Source: Bimuria novae-zelandiae CBS 107.79 (Eukaryota; Ascomycota; Dothideomycetes; Pleosporales; Didymosphaeriaceae). From it: DNA of 64,000 nucleotides. The stretch is taken from positions 1,227,978 through 1,291,977 of the forward strand of contig ML976658.1 in assembly GCA_010015655.1 (NCBI GenBank). Reading direction: 5' to 3'. Made by a program: the position numbers and the translations under genes. Shown in pieces: positions 46,345 through 58,090 of the stretch (position 1 is its first letter; each line of letters opens with the position of its first letter). Below the pieces are notes generated by a model. It did no database searches. It was not told the DNA's origin and worked only from the letters and a program-made list of their open reading frames with translations.

Positions 46345-47097
46345 TAGCTTATAGTTAGTTCTATTAGATAAGTTTAAGATTTATAATTAGACGCGCTATC
46401 TCTACGTACTACGCGTCGTATATAACGATATACAACCAGCACGCTAGTATATGCCTGCACGCTAAAATATAACTAAATTTAATAAAGCTTACTAAGCTAA
46501 CGGAGGATATTATTATCTAATATATACTAGACCTTAACGCGCAAGGATACCTAGTTATCTTATATAGGTTTAAGATATAGCGGATATACTATTAGATACG
46601 TAGTATAAAGATAAGACTAGCTAGAACTAGCTAGTAAACTTTATAAAGTGTATACCTAAGCTTAAAATAAAGTGTAATTATAAGCTAGACTACTTAAAAA
46701 TACTATATAAGGATCCTACTATTATATTAAAGTAGTTTTAATTTATATAGAATATAAAGGCGAAGTACGGTATATAGGATAAAGATATATAAAACTTTAA
46801 TAAGTCTAGCTTTATAATAGGCGTAATTTTAATAAGCTAGAAGGTTATAAATAGCTCTAAGCGGCGTAGGAGGCTGAAGCAGGTATAGAGAGGTACTAGG
46901 GAGTTAGTATTAACGATACTAGGCGTTAGTAGTGTAGGGTAAAAGATCCTACTATTTATTATCTTCTAGACAAAGACGCACCTCGTTAGCTAGTATATAA
47001 AAGATAAGCTGTCTTCCTAATAGTGAATAGTAGTTACTAAGAATAGCTAGATAATGAATAAGCTTAGTATTACGTATATTAAGTACTTTAATGCGCA
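46345..47097 (+). mobile_element. Fot1/pogo element C, right part (truncated)
   Basis: This RIP-destroyed plus-strand pogo transposase continues from 32597-32717 across the insertion of element A. It covers the DNA-binding half and the start of the DDE domain, then stops abruptly near 47097 where non-repetitive sequence begins. The 3' half and right TIR are missing. Confidence 0.65.
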
Positions 47098-47896
47098 TAA
47101 TGTGGAGCATTTTCTGCGGAGTTGGATGGAGGTGGAGCGGAGTGCTTGGAGTGCCTAGATAGGTGCTGTAGGTTTCTCTGCTGGCCAGAGTTTTGAAAGT
47201 AATATATTAATTGACTAATCGAACTTTGTGTACGTGTTATGTAACGAAATAATATCTTTGTGATGTTCAAAATTGTGCTTTTCTTGAGTAAAGCCACGTA
47301 CGGTGTTTGTCCGATTCTGTGCTGTGATTCAAAGTCAGTTTTTAATACACATGACGAAGCCTCTAAGCAGAACAATCTTAATAATGTATAAGTTTAAACA
47401 GCTTAATATTAGTACTTCCTGTGCCCACAGCCCTTTCTCTAAAGCTTCTAATATTTAACAAAACCCGTTAATTAAACACACTAGGTATAGTGAATTATCT
47501 GATGATATGTTGGTCACTGTATGGCCCCACGAGAAGCAATACAGAAGCTAAATGTACTACAGCTCTTGCTCTCATATTATAACGTGTAGGTAATGGCGCT
47601 TCCTGTTTCTTCGTGCGCCGATTGTCTAATGTGTCGCTTCATAAATGTTCACAAACGTCGTTTACCACCTCAGACTTGACCGCCTGACTGCCTTAGACTC
47701 AACTCAACTTACCTCACCTCACCTTACCTCACCTCACCTCACCTCACCTCACCGCAGTTAAAAGTGAGAGCTCTTGGGGCAAACAAGCAAGTCGACCACC
47801 TCGCAGCTACCCTTTGCTGCTCGTCGTTTACGCTCCTTCCTTCTTCCACCCTTAACTGCGGCAGGCACCACACACCCATCTCGCAACCCGCTCAAA
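47098..47896. other. Intergenic region with a pentanucleotide microsatellite
   Basis: No convincing gene. A minus-strand open stretch at 47375-47088 has no recognisable domain. A (CTCAC)n-type array occupies about 47706-47753, close to the following gene and probably in its promoter or 5' UTR. Confidence 0.5.
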
Positions 47897-48925
47897 ATGC
47901 CTTCCCTCGATGAGCTCTACCAGAGGTCTCAAGGTCGACTTGGTCCTTACGGGCCTGATAATCCAGCGCCGCCGCCTGCAGGACCGCCTCCCGATAAGCA
48001 ACGGAAAGAAATCAAGATAATCCAACGCGAAAGCGCCGACGCTGACGAACCCGACAAAGAGCGAGGCCGCGATCTGTACCAGCGACGAGACCACACACTT
48101 GACACTCCCCAGCGGCGCTCTTCACCTTACTACGGCGACCAGGACGAGCGTAGAGGTCGACCGCGATCTTCCTCGCCCGACCACTGCGATAAACGACAAG
48201 AGCACCGTCGATACCGCGAGCGCTCTTCCCGGAGGAGCAAGAGTACCAAACCACCCAGAGAGCGCCGCGAGACGCCCTCGTACGAAAGTGAGCCTTCGCG
48301 AGGGAACCGGCGCTCGCCATCCGTCCGTCGCAGCGTTAAAGGACGGTACCGTTCACGCTCGCCTCGACGCTCCGACCGCCACTATCACTACCACTACCAC
48401 GAGGAGAAGGACTACACGCGGACGCACACTTTTTCATATACGCGCCGCGGCGGCCAGCGATCCCTCACGCCCGTCGCCGTCCGCGAACGGCGCATCCGGA
48501 ACACCGACATCCCTAAGACGGCATACCCCCTCCGCGACTACACAAACTACATCTCCAAGCACCACGCCGCCCAGCGCCGCATCACCTCCGAGAACCGCCG
48601 CCTTCCCGCCTTCCGCAACGGCGACGGCAAGGTGAATCCGTCGGCCTACGGCTCGGTGCTCCAGTACGACTTCGGGCTCTGCTACGGCACGTTTAAGACC
48701 ATGTATAAGTGCGAGATGGGCGTCAAGTACCCCTAGAGGCACCACCTGCTGTCCGCGCGGGAAAAAGAGTGGATTAAAGAGATTTCCCGCGACAAAGGCC
48801 GGCTGTTCATCGAGGAGGCGGAGAAGTGTTGGAGCAGCCCCGACGTGCCTGTGCCGGGAAACAATATAATGGATATAATGCTAAGAGAGAGGGAGCAGGA
48901 GCGGGAGGATCGTAGGCGAAAATGA
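47897..48925 (+). pseudogene. Arg/Ser-rich protein of unknown function with one premature stop
   Basis: The 342-codon frame begins MPSLDELYQRSQGRLGPYGP, an upstream in-frame ATG at 47774 being less likely. The first half is a low-complexity RS/RE-rich region (RSRSPRRSDRHYHYHYHEEK) typical of nuclear RNA-associated proteins. The second half is ordered: TAYPLRDYTNYISKHHAAQR and YGSVLQYDFGLCYGTFKTMY. TAG at 48734-48736 (after MGVKYP) stops it. The same frame continues RHHLLSAREKEWIKEISRDK to TGA at 48925. A CAG-to-TAG change explains the stop. I do not recognise a family; it is probably lineage-specific. The truncated product would lack the last 62 residues and might still be made. Confidence 0.7.
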
Positions 48926-49320
48926 TTGGGATACTGTCTCTTGGATCAAGGCGCCCGCGGCGAGATGGCGCGCATCATTGCGTTCGGGCGAGGTCGCGAG
49001 CGAGTCGATGAATGTGCTCGCGGACAGTACTTTTTGAAAAGGTTAGGTATCAGGCTACCTTGGCGCAGTAAACCAACACACTTAAGCTTTTGGCGTTTTT
49101 GGTACTGTTATATTGCTCACTTACGGCGTGGGCTTTTGCATGGTTGATGGCGCGCATTGGCGTCGCTGTTTGGCACTGTCACCCTCACGCCAACAAGCAC
49201 ACTTCAGACATCTCATGCTCACAGACTTCTTGAACCAAATCAGACACTCAATGTGCACCTGACCTCTCCCTCTTAACATGCTCTGTGCCGCTCCAACCCG
49301 TGCTCCGACTAGCTCGTCTC
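48926..49320. other. Intergenic region
   Basis: Convergent 3' flanks of the RS-rich and MFS genes. No gene is seen. Confidence 0.45.
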
Positions 49321-51166
49321 TTACTCTCTGTGCTCCACCCCATCCTTCTTCTCACCCGCACCCGCCCCCCTCGCCTCCGCCGCCACAACGCTACTTCCCC
49401 TCCTTTCCGCATACACCCGCGCTTCCTCCGTCTCCTCATAGCTAATCAGCAACTCCCCCCTCTTATCATACCGATGCGGCATCTGCCTCGCAATGCTCAC
49501 ACACCCGTGCTTCCCCAGCACCCCCGTCGTCTTGTGGAAGATCTCGTCCATTTCTTCGAGGCTCCGGTACGCCGTCTCAGGGAAGAAGAAGTAGACGCTT
49601 GGCACCATGGCGGCGTTGATGACGGCGAAGATGATGTAGGTTTGGTACCCGATGTTTGCGAAGGCGGGGGGCGTGACCATGACGACCATGAAATTGAAGA
49701 TCCAGTTTGCAGTTGTGGAGATGGCGTTCGCGGGCGCGCGGATGTTCAGGGGAGTTATCTTGGCGGGATAGAGCCAGGTCATGCCGAGCCAGCCGATGGC
49801 GAAAAAGGAGTTGAAGACGAAGAGGAAGACGGCCTGGGGGTTTTCAGTATATAAAAGAGGGAGAAGGCGGACGGGAGAGGGGGAGGGAGTGCGTACGGCG
49901 GCGATGCCCAGGCTCTCGCTTTGCCGGCTGGTGGTCCCCGCGAGGACGCACATGCTCGCGGACATTCCGGCAGCGCCGAAGATCATGAGAGAACGACGGC
50001 CGAACTTCTCTATTGTGAAGATGGCGACCCAGGAGGCCATCCAGTACTCAGTGCCGTTGCACGCAGCTAACAGCCGAGATAGGAAAGGCGATAGACCGAT
50101 ATTTTGTTCGAAGATCGTTGCGGCGTAGTATGTAATGATGTTGATACCTGAGATCTTGACACCGTTAGTAGCGTAGTTTCGGGTTTCGAAACTAGGACTT
50201 ACCTGCTGAAACATCTGGTTCACATACGCCAAAGCCGTACGGTGAAAGTTACGATTCTTGTTCATCTTGAAGCAGTCTCTAAACCCGCCCCTCTACATTT
50301 CGAACACCGTATCTTTGACAGCCTGGAACTCGCTCTGAATCTTTTTGTCCTCTGGAGGCAGGTCACTCAGCGCACAAAGCACTTGCAACGCATCGTCTTC
50401 TCTGCCCTTCAATACCAGCCATCTCGGCGATTCGGGCAGGCCAGGAATGAGTGCCAGAATGAACAGTGCAAGGATAATCTGGAAGGCGATAGGGAATCTC
50501 CAGGAAATGGTACTTGGCTCCAAGAAAGAGAAACCGAGATCAATCCAGTAGCTCAGCATGACTCCAAATACAATCAATGAACCTTCGATCATGACCATTT
50601 GACCGCGGCGATGGGACTTCGACGTCTCGGCTTGCCATGTTGGAACGGTCGAGGTGTTCATGCCGTTGCCGAATCCGGTAATCCAACGCCCTACAATGAG
50701 CTGTGGCAGACCGTAGGAGGACGTTTGGAGTATCGCACCGATGATCATGATTGAACTTCCAACGAAGATTGTGCGCTTGCGCCCAAGCATGTTGCCGAGC
50801 CATATCGTTGCAACGGCACCAAAGAAGCAACCGAGCGTGTACGCGCCGACCGTAATTCCTTGTATTGTCGAAGTATAACTCTGCGTAGTTCCGGCTGGCG
50901 GATGAGCGGTATCAATTTCTGGGACTGCGCGAAACGTTCAGTAAGTTTTTCACAACTTTGCATTCCTCGGGTTACTCACAATGCTTCAGAAAAGACGGCA
51001 GCGTGAGTAAGCCGCCCATGACACCTTGGTCTGCTACATGTTAGGTGTGAAGGCAAAAGTCTAAGAGCACCAAATTACCATATCCGAAAAGGGCGAAATC
51101 CGTGCCTGCAATAACTGCAATGGCAATGTTGAGCTTGACGCCCGTAAGCCCGTAGAATTTCTTCAT
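49321..51166 (-). pseudogene. MFS sugar transporter with one premature stop
   Basis: Five exons join in phase into 543 codons: 51166-51079, 51030-50980, 50924-50203, 50154-49897 and 49833-49321. Introns are 48, 55, 48 and 63 bp, with GT...AG ends. The protein starts MKKFYGLTGVKLNIAIAVIA and has the sugar-porter signatures FALFGYDQGVMGGLL, GRKRTIFVGSSIMIIGA, VGRWITGFGNGM and PESPRWLVLKGRE. GINIITYYAATIFE follows in helix 7. The late signature is altered to PETAYRSLEEMDEIF. It would be a 12-helix plasma-membrane transporter of a hexose or related sugar. TAG at 50293-50295 (after DTVFEM) falls in the large central loop and is one step from CAG. Everything else is intact. The translated half would have only six helices. 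Confidence 0.87.
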
Positions 51167-52161
51167 CTTTTTCGATCACTGGATTATGCCAGTTGCCTTT
51201 TCAAAGCCTTCAGAATTCAAGACAAGTACGCCAGTATGCAATAATTCGAAGCGGACAAAGGACAATGCGACAATGCTGATCCCATGAGAAGTGGACCATC
51301 TCGCAGCTATAAGAACCTCCATGACGGCCACACCACAAGTACGCTACTGAAACCCAAGCAACAGCGATCGACAACTTAGCCTGGTCCTGAAAGGTCTGAC
51401 GATGACGTCGGACCTTAGGTGGTTGAGCCGCTATGCGGGGGTTCTGCCACCACAGCCCCCCCCCCCCCCCCCCCCCCCCCCCCGTGGGGTCACAGTAACT
51501 CCCACTAAACGATGGCTCCTCATTCGCTAGAAAATATCGCAATTCGAAATAACTCTTGTCGGGTTGCCTAAACGGGGCATCCGATGGTGATTAAGCACGT
51601 GTACCCATCGGAAAAGTGCATTCACACGTGCCGAGCCGATATTTGAACGATGAAAGGGTGCGCCGCTAGTTATGGACGTCTCCGAGATAGTGCCGCAAAT
51701 GACGCGCTCCGATTCAGGATTCCGATGGAGATCGAGACAGAATAATAACGTGCCAATGCTTCTGCGAGCGTCGCGCATGCAGACAAACACGATGCATCCA
51801 AATGTATCGAAGTAAGCTTAATGTTCATAACGAGCTCTGGTCTTGGTCGTGAACTCTGAGCTTTCGAAGCGGGTACCATCAGAGACGGACGATCGCATTA
51901 TGTGGGGAAATGTGGATCTCGATGTTGGCTGGCGAGATCCTTGGGCAACTTGGAAAATCTTGACTGGACCTCATAGTTGTGAGCATAATTGGCTGTTCAT
52001 GTGGTGAGGATGCGACATTACTCCATGGGCGCTAGGTGTGTCTTTGTTAGACGGATCGTCGTAAAGAAAGCTGGTGAGACATAGGAATGAAAATTGCGTT
52101 AAGGCAGCATTGCGTCCGTTGTGCTTGTTGCCATAATTATACCAAAGGCTTTCCATAGCGA
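51167..52161. other. Intergenic region with a poly-C tract
   Basis: About 1 kb lies between the start of the MFS gene and the 3' end of the zinc-finger gene. It holds a 28-nt C run at 51456-51483. No gene is supported. Confidence 0.5.
51456..51483. repeat. Homopolymer of 28 C
   Basis: An uninterrupted C run lies between CACAG and GTGGGG. Length is likely variable or assembly-limited. Confidence 0.95.
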
Positions 52162-54319
52162 TCAATCTAGCGAGTTAAAAAACACATCCATTGCATCGAT
52201 TTCAACATTGAGCAGCGGGTTGGCGTCGTCTCCGTACGAGAGCAATAGGCCTTCTAATGGCTGAAGACCATCACTTATAGGCTGATTAATATCGAACGAT
52301 GGTACTGCACGCGGATCCCATAAGTGCTGGCCGAAGGTACCGTGGGTGTTCGTAGGTTGTTGTACTTCTGTTCGTGTACGTGGAAGGTCCTTGTCTTTTT
52401 TCTTGCAGTAAGACTCTTTGGGTTGGTGCTTCTGTTCAACTGACGGTGAAACTTGTACGTTGGCAGGGAACAGTTGGGGCCTAAGTAGTTCGAGAATATC
52501 CGAAGCAGTAGGCACCGGAAGCAGATATTCATTGTCCGGGTTCGTGAGCCGCATTTTATGCCCTCTCCAAGAGGAATCAGGTTGGTGCGGAGTAGGCAAC
52601 TGGTGCGACCATCCGTACTGGGTAGATTGATCCAAGCACTGGAAAGCACTTGTGGCTATCGGTTGCTCGGCGATGCTAGCTATTGTCCATGGCATCGAGG
52701 ATACGAGGGTTTTGACCAAGATGTAACGCGTAATTGTTGTCTCGATTTGGACCTTGGATTGCATCGGAGGGTTCATGAAGGGGTGATGCGAGTGTTGGTC
52801 GTGCATTTGCCCACCTTGGCTGTGCGAAATCGAGGTCCACGTTTTGTGTTGTCATAGGTTGATGCAACATAGATCCTTGTCTCAGTTTGCAGATGCGTGA
52901 TCTCTTCTTGATACAGCCTATCGATTCAAGGATTTCGCGTGCGTGTTCGAGTTCTTTCATTTCAATGAATCCACTAAGATCGTCTAGCGTCGCTTCCTGC
53001 TCACTTTCTAGGTAACACTTAAGCGCCTTTGCCTTCCGGTCCATTGGCAAAGGGCGCGAAAACGTCAATTGAAGTCGCCTCTTGGAGCGTGCGAGAGAAA
53101 AAAAGATCGTTACAACAGGCTACGAACTTGTCGAAGTCTAAAGCCGTCAGCAACGTTAGAGGCGGTGACACAGAAAGAGTCTTGCAGCACGCTTGTGGAA
53201 GTGGGTCGTCTCCATTCACAACAATGTACCACCTTTTCCACAAAGCCTCATATTGTGGACCTCTGCTCTTGGGTCCTTGAGGCAGTTCGGGTATTTCCCT
53301 TGACAGTCTCTTTCCAACTCCTTCAGCAGGCAAAGGGTAGAAGTCTTGGCGGGTGCACCGATACGCCTTCTCGTGATGGTCCAGATCGGATTTCTCAAGA
53401 AAAACTTCTAAGCAGTTCTCACACTCATGAAGTATATGAGGCCCATTCCGGATCCCCGATTTCGACTTGCCAATCACATGCTCTCTACGAAGTGTGAGCA
53501 ACAGCCGAATCAGCTAGCAAACTCAATACTTACCTCAGTCCAGGTAGATCCTAAGGCCGAAAACAACTCTCAGTATGTCGATGTCTGTGAAAATTACCCA
53601 CAAGGAATGGGCATGCGTATCGACAGTCATCATTCCGACTAGCATCCTCGCTCTTATTTGTATGCGTGTCAACGCCCAATGCTTGTGAAAGATTAGGTGT
53701 CTGGTTATTGAAAACAACTGAAGATCGTTTTTTTTTTACGGAACTCCGTCGTTTTTGAATCGAGCTAGTGTAAGAGTGTCTCCCCACTAGTTCATGCTGT
53801 GAACACCTCTCTTGGAAAGGATACTGTGGGGTACCAGAGATCACCGATTGATCGGCTGTAGGTAGGAAAGGCTGCGGAAGGAAACCAGTTGTGGAACCTG
53901 GCTCAGTTGTGGTGTTGATGTCCTCATGGGTGGTGGCAGCAGCTGAGGCAAATCCATCATCAAAACAACTACGGCTTGTCTCATTAGACTGTTGGACTGT
54001 TTCGCATAGGACTGAGGGCTTCGTTGGCTCTAAGAGCTCTTCATTGCAACACACGGACTGTGTCGGTTCTAGGCCTGTTCGAATCGTCGTCGATATAGGG
54101 GAACGAGCGTCTCCAGCAAATTGAACAGAAGAACATCGTTTGTGGTCACATATTGGACAATGATACTGATGTGCGTAATTGAGCGGGCCATCGGCTATCG
54201 CGTGAGAGTCAGCTGCGGAAGACGCTCAGGAACCACCGAACCCACGTACCACAGTTGCAACAGTACCATCGATAGACGATAGGACGACCAATTAGATCGT
54301 CTTCTATTCTGCAAGGCAT
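52162..54319 (-). pseudogene. C2H2/zinc-ribbon fungal protein, stop and frameshift
   Basis: Exon 1 (54319-54250) starts MPCRIEDDLIGRPIVYRWYC and joins exon 2 (54194-53534) across a 55-bp intron. This gives a zinc-ribbon-like CCNC...YHCPICDHKRC. Exon 2 ends in a CPFxxxxxHRHRxxxC block and LPGLR. Exon 3 (from 53484, 49-bp intron) adds REHVIGKSKSG and HECENCLEVFLEKSDLDHH, a C2H2 finger. TAG at 53551-53553 stops exon 2 early. A T7 run near 53100 looks like a 1-nt indel: before it the frame reads VACCNDLFFS, after it LARSKRRLQLTFSRPLPMD and KALKCYLESEQEATLDDL. The 3' part (52806-52162) is open in a third frame and Gln/Pro-rich. The layout resembles fungal C2H2 proteins of unknown, presumably regulatory, function. 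The C-terminal exon structure is uncertain. Confidence 0.6.
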
Positions 54320-54780
54320 AAGGCTAGATAGGGACGGCACTTAGGGTATATCAACACGAGTAACGTGGATAGGCAGGCTGAGAATTCGCGAACTCAACTA
54401 TAATAATTGAGGCTCAACATGCTTATGACGATGATAGCGATCGAATCTCTGCTTGTAGTCTCCCGCAAAACTAAGGAAACTGCGAGCAGTTGCGGAGAGG
54501 CAGCCCTGAGGATATTGACTGCACGTATGATTGGGTCGCAAAAACCGGTCAGTGACGTGACTACAGGGCAGAAGCGACGAAACATCCAATCACCAACAGC
54601 ATCTCCCAAACCCTCTGGTTCTTGCATGGGAAGACGAGCTGCGCCGGCAAGTGATGTTGTTGCCTGAGAAGGCCTGCGAAATGGGTTCGAATACGCGGAG
54701 AGCTCCGTCGGCAAGAGTAACTTCGTGACTCATCATGGGCATCTGAGTCTTCAAGTACTGCCTCGTCTCGTTTCGGTTCT
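54320..54780. other. 5' flank of the zinc-finger gene
   Basis: Normal-composition sequence. Short overlapping reading frames at 54394-54714 have no domain. No gene is called. Confidence 0.4.
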
Positions 54781-55687
54781 CCTATAGTATATCAAATATG
54801 TCACTAGCTATAGCCTACCTCCTATATATTAAATAATATAGAATTTTACGTCCTATATTATTAAAAAGAATATTTTAATAGCGTAGGCTAATTAATTTAT
54901 TAGGCGCCACTAAGAGTCCTTAATATTAAGGTAGTTAACTAGACTTAATAGTAATCGCTATAACGCTAATTTAAAGGTAAAATATAAGTTTTACTTTAAA
55001 ATTTTATATAAGAAGATTATAAAGTACAGCGTAGAATCTTAGTATACGTATAATATAGATAAGAAAGGCTTTCTCCTCGGTATTATTGGCTGTTTAAAAA
55101 GGATCTTTAACAAGCCTCCATATATAGGGTCGCTAAGTGAGGTAGGCCCTATAAGACGTCTCTCGCGAGTGGATCTCACGACGGCTCTATTATTAATCCA
55201 GTCCTAGTCTATAGGTCTAACGCTAAGACCTTATAATTAAGCTAGGTTAAAGAAATTAATAGTAACTCTTATAGAGCCTTTATTACCTTATTAACCTTTA
55301 GCTAGTTAAATAACTAGATTAGTATTATATAGCTTAAATAGGTATTTAATTAGTATACTAAATTAAAAGCTAGGCGCTTATATCGACTACTAATAGTTAA
55401 TAGCTATAGGTCTTACCTTACTATTAATTTTATTAACTACTATAACTAAAATAAGATTCTCTTTATAATATTTCCTTATTATTTAACTTATATATTATAG
55501 TCTCTTAACGTCTATATATTTAAGTCTCTTTTGGCTACCTACTTAAACGAGTTATTAGAATATCTCTATAGGAGTGAAGGACTATTAATAGTCGTAAAGA
55601 GAGATTTCTTTATCCTTCCCTAGAGATCCTAGGTTACTTCTATTACGCCGCAATTAATTACGAGGGCTTTTAAGTGTATAGGGATCT

Positions 55688-56197
55688 TGTGATAGGCTAG
55701 AGCCTAGTAGTAATACTCGTGGCTATGCCCTCGGCTATACGACATTGCCAAGCCACTAGATTAGTCTAGAATGTTATGCGAGTACCTACTAGACTGTTAA
55801 AGTTATATACCTAATCTACTATATATATTAGACTATTGTTAAAGTAACTCTATTAGTGTCTGCACAGCCTCGCCTTCCGCACTAAGGGAACTGTGTAACC
55901 CTATCATACCCCTGTACCCCCTCACTTCTAGTTAACCTGATACTGTACCGAAACCCCTTCGCCTCCACACCACCTGGTACTCTATCACATCCACAAGAAC
56001 TGGAAGGAAGGTATATAGAACTATCATAGCACACACACAAGACAAGACAGACACCAGATACCAAAGACAGAGAGTTACTTGTTTATTCCTTGCTACCTGT
56101 GAACCGACAATTAGAGTTAATTTAGTATAAACCTTTTGGTTGGTCTAGTAGAATATGGTCTTTCTTTTATTATGGCTACATAATCTAGCCCCTTACA
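55688..56197. repeat. Solo LTR (252 bp family), itself interrupted, TSD GATCT
   Basis: It starts TGTGATAGGCTAGAGCC and ends AGCCCCTTACA, with GATCT at 55683-55687 and 56198-56202. The 510 bp minus an inserted 253-bp LTR and its 5-bp duplication equals 252, the exact length of the copy at 32172-32423. Confidence 0.92.
55857..56109. repeat. Solo LTR, 253 bp, nested in another solo LTR, TSD ATTAG
   Basis: It starts TGTCTGCACAGCC and ends GTGAACCGACA, with ATTAG at 55852-55856 and 56110-56114. It shows little RIP. Confidence 0.9.
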
Positions 56198-56631
56198 GAT
56201 CTAGCTACCAGACTTATTAACTATCCTTAAGAGGTTTAGTAGAGAGACTCTACTAGAGCGAGAATTATAAAAGAGCTCTATATTAATACTTAGCGCGTTA
56301 GATTAGCGTAAAATAGAGCAACTATTACGTTCTACTATTAAAGATATCGCTACTAAGGCGTCGCGTAAGCTTAGCTAAACGATATACTTAATTTCTATAT
56401 AAAAGTAACTCCTAGAGTATAAAAACTAGGACCTTTAAGAGGCGCTTATTAACTAAAAAAGGCGCTAAATAAAGGGTAGGACTCTGCCCTTTAAGCAACC
56501 TAATAAGTGGTATAGAGGAGTTATTTTCTAGTCGCCTACTCGAGTATAGAGGGTATGTAACTCTCTCAATAAGAGGCCTATAAACAATAGTTACTACTCT
56601 AGAAACGTAAGTAAAAGGAGATCTAGAGAGC

Positions 56632-57092
56632 TGTTAAGATCTGAACATGTATGGAACAAGGAGGGCCAACGGGCCTCCAGTAGGGGTGACACTCGGCGGG
56701 GTCGCGTAACCGAGGTCACGTGACGTACCATCCAAGCCAAGACATACCATCCTGCCAAGATCGTGGAAGGCGTGCCACCCATGGACGGCACTGCCATCCA
56801 GCGAAACCCAGGGATGGCAGAAAAAGAGGCGGACGGTAATATTCACACCTTGTGTATATAACCTAACACGAATACCCTTATAGTATCCGTGTTTAACCTG
56901 TTTATTAATCTATCGTTTGGATCTAAATAAGCAACCTTGTTGATTTAATTATACTATACCCACCTTTAATACTAACACTCTAGTAATAAGCGTAAGCTAT
57001 TACTACGATCCTCTTTTGTCCTACTATAGTATTCCTGCCTAAGAACTAACCTTAGCCCCTTAGGGACTAGCTACCCCTTTAAGATCTTAATA
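56632..57092 (+). repeat. 5' LTR of Gypsy-2
   Basis: It starts TGTTAAGATCTGAACATG and ends GATCTTAATA (CA altered to TA by RIP). It has one copy of a 19-bp segment that is duplicated in the 3' LTR. Confidence 0.92.
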
Positions 57093-57139
57093 TCTTAAAC
57101 ACCTTTAATATAAATACTAATAAGACCCCTACCTCTTCC

Positions 57140-58090
57140 ATGGCTTTGGACAACTATGTTACCCCTATAGGGGATGGCAAGAACAAGGCACATAAACCTA
57201 ACTTATATAATAGTAATTATACCCTCCTTAATACCTGGCTCTTACAGCTAGACCTCTATTTTTTTAACTAGAATTAAGACCTTAAAGATAAGAAGAAGGT
57301 TATTTTTACTATAACCTACATGCGAGGAAGCGCTAAAGAATAGGTCTATCCCTACCTAGTTAAATACTTAGATATAGACTATAATAATAAAAATAAAGAG
57401 TATATTAACAAGCACGCCAATGCAATCGACATTATTAAAGACTATAATAACTTTAAAATATGCCTTTAACAAATGTTTAGAAATGTTAACAAAATAGCTA
57501 TCGCTGGATAAGCAATCTAAACAGTTCGCTAATACTAATTTATAGCTAAATACATGGCTGAGTTCCGCAAGTACGTAGTGTAACTTAATTAGGAGGACAA
57601 GTCTTTTAAAATAATATATAAATAAGGCCTTAAACGTAATGTGCGCGAGGAACTCCTGCGTAGTAGTATAAAGATAAAGACTTTAGAAGAACTGTACAAA
57701 GAAACTATCCGCATTAATAGGGAATAGTTCGCTTTACAAGAAGAGTTCCGTAAGAACCTAAGAAACGCTACTTTCGGACAATAGGCACCTATAGTCTACA
57801 GAGCGCCACTAAAAGCACCTTAACGCCAGCAACGTAACTACTACAGACCCTAACCTATAGAAGATGTCCAGTTTAACAACCTGGAAAAGGGAACAGGAAA
57901 GGTTATAGGCTTTTAAAAGCCTAATTAACGTATCTTAGATAGAACCTAATAATAGGGGACCAAGACGCGTAAATGCTTCACATGTAGCAAACTAGGCCAC
58001 ATAGCCAGGAACTGCAGATCTAAGAATAAGATTACTAGACAGTTGAACGTACTAACTATTAACAAGAAAGAAACTACTAACGAAAAATAG
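57140..58090 (+). pseudogene. Gag of Gypsy-2
   Basis: ATG at 57140 opens MALDNYVTPIGDGKNKAHKP. A retrotransposon Gag region follows (LLQLDLYFF, then YMRGSAKE and YPYLVKYLD). Near 57970-58020 a zinc knuckle KCFTCSKLGHIARNCR (CX2CX4HX4C) is intact. The protein would form the particle shell and bind RNA. Stops and at least one frame change near 57470 break it. Confidence 0.85.

Noticed and set aside
47706..47753. Telomere-like array
   Set aside because: The unit is CTCAC-type, not TTAGGG, and the array is short and internal.
47774..47896. Upstream ATG as start of the RS-rich gene
   Set aside because: The extension is low-complexity and the ATG at 47897 sits in a better context just before the ordered N-terminus; not excluded.
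53551..54054. Separate small gene upstream of the zinc-finger gene
   Set aside because: It joins in phase to exons on both sides through standard short introns, so it is exon 2 of the same gene.
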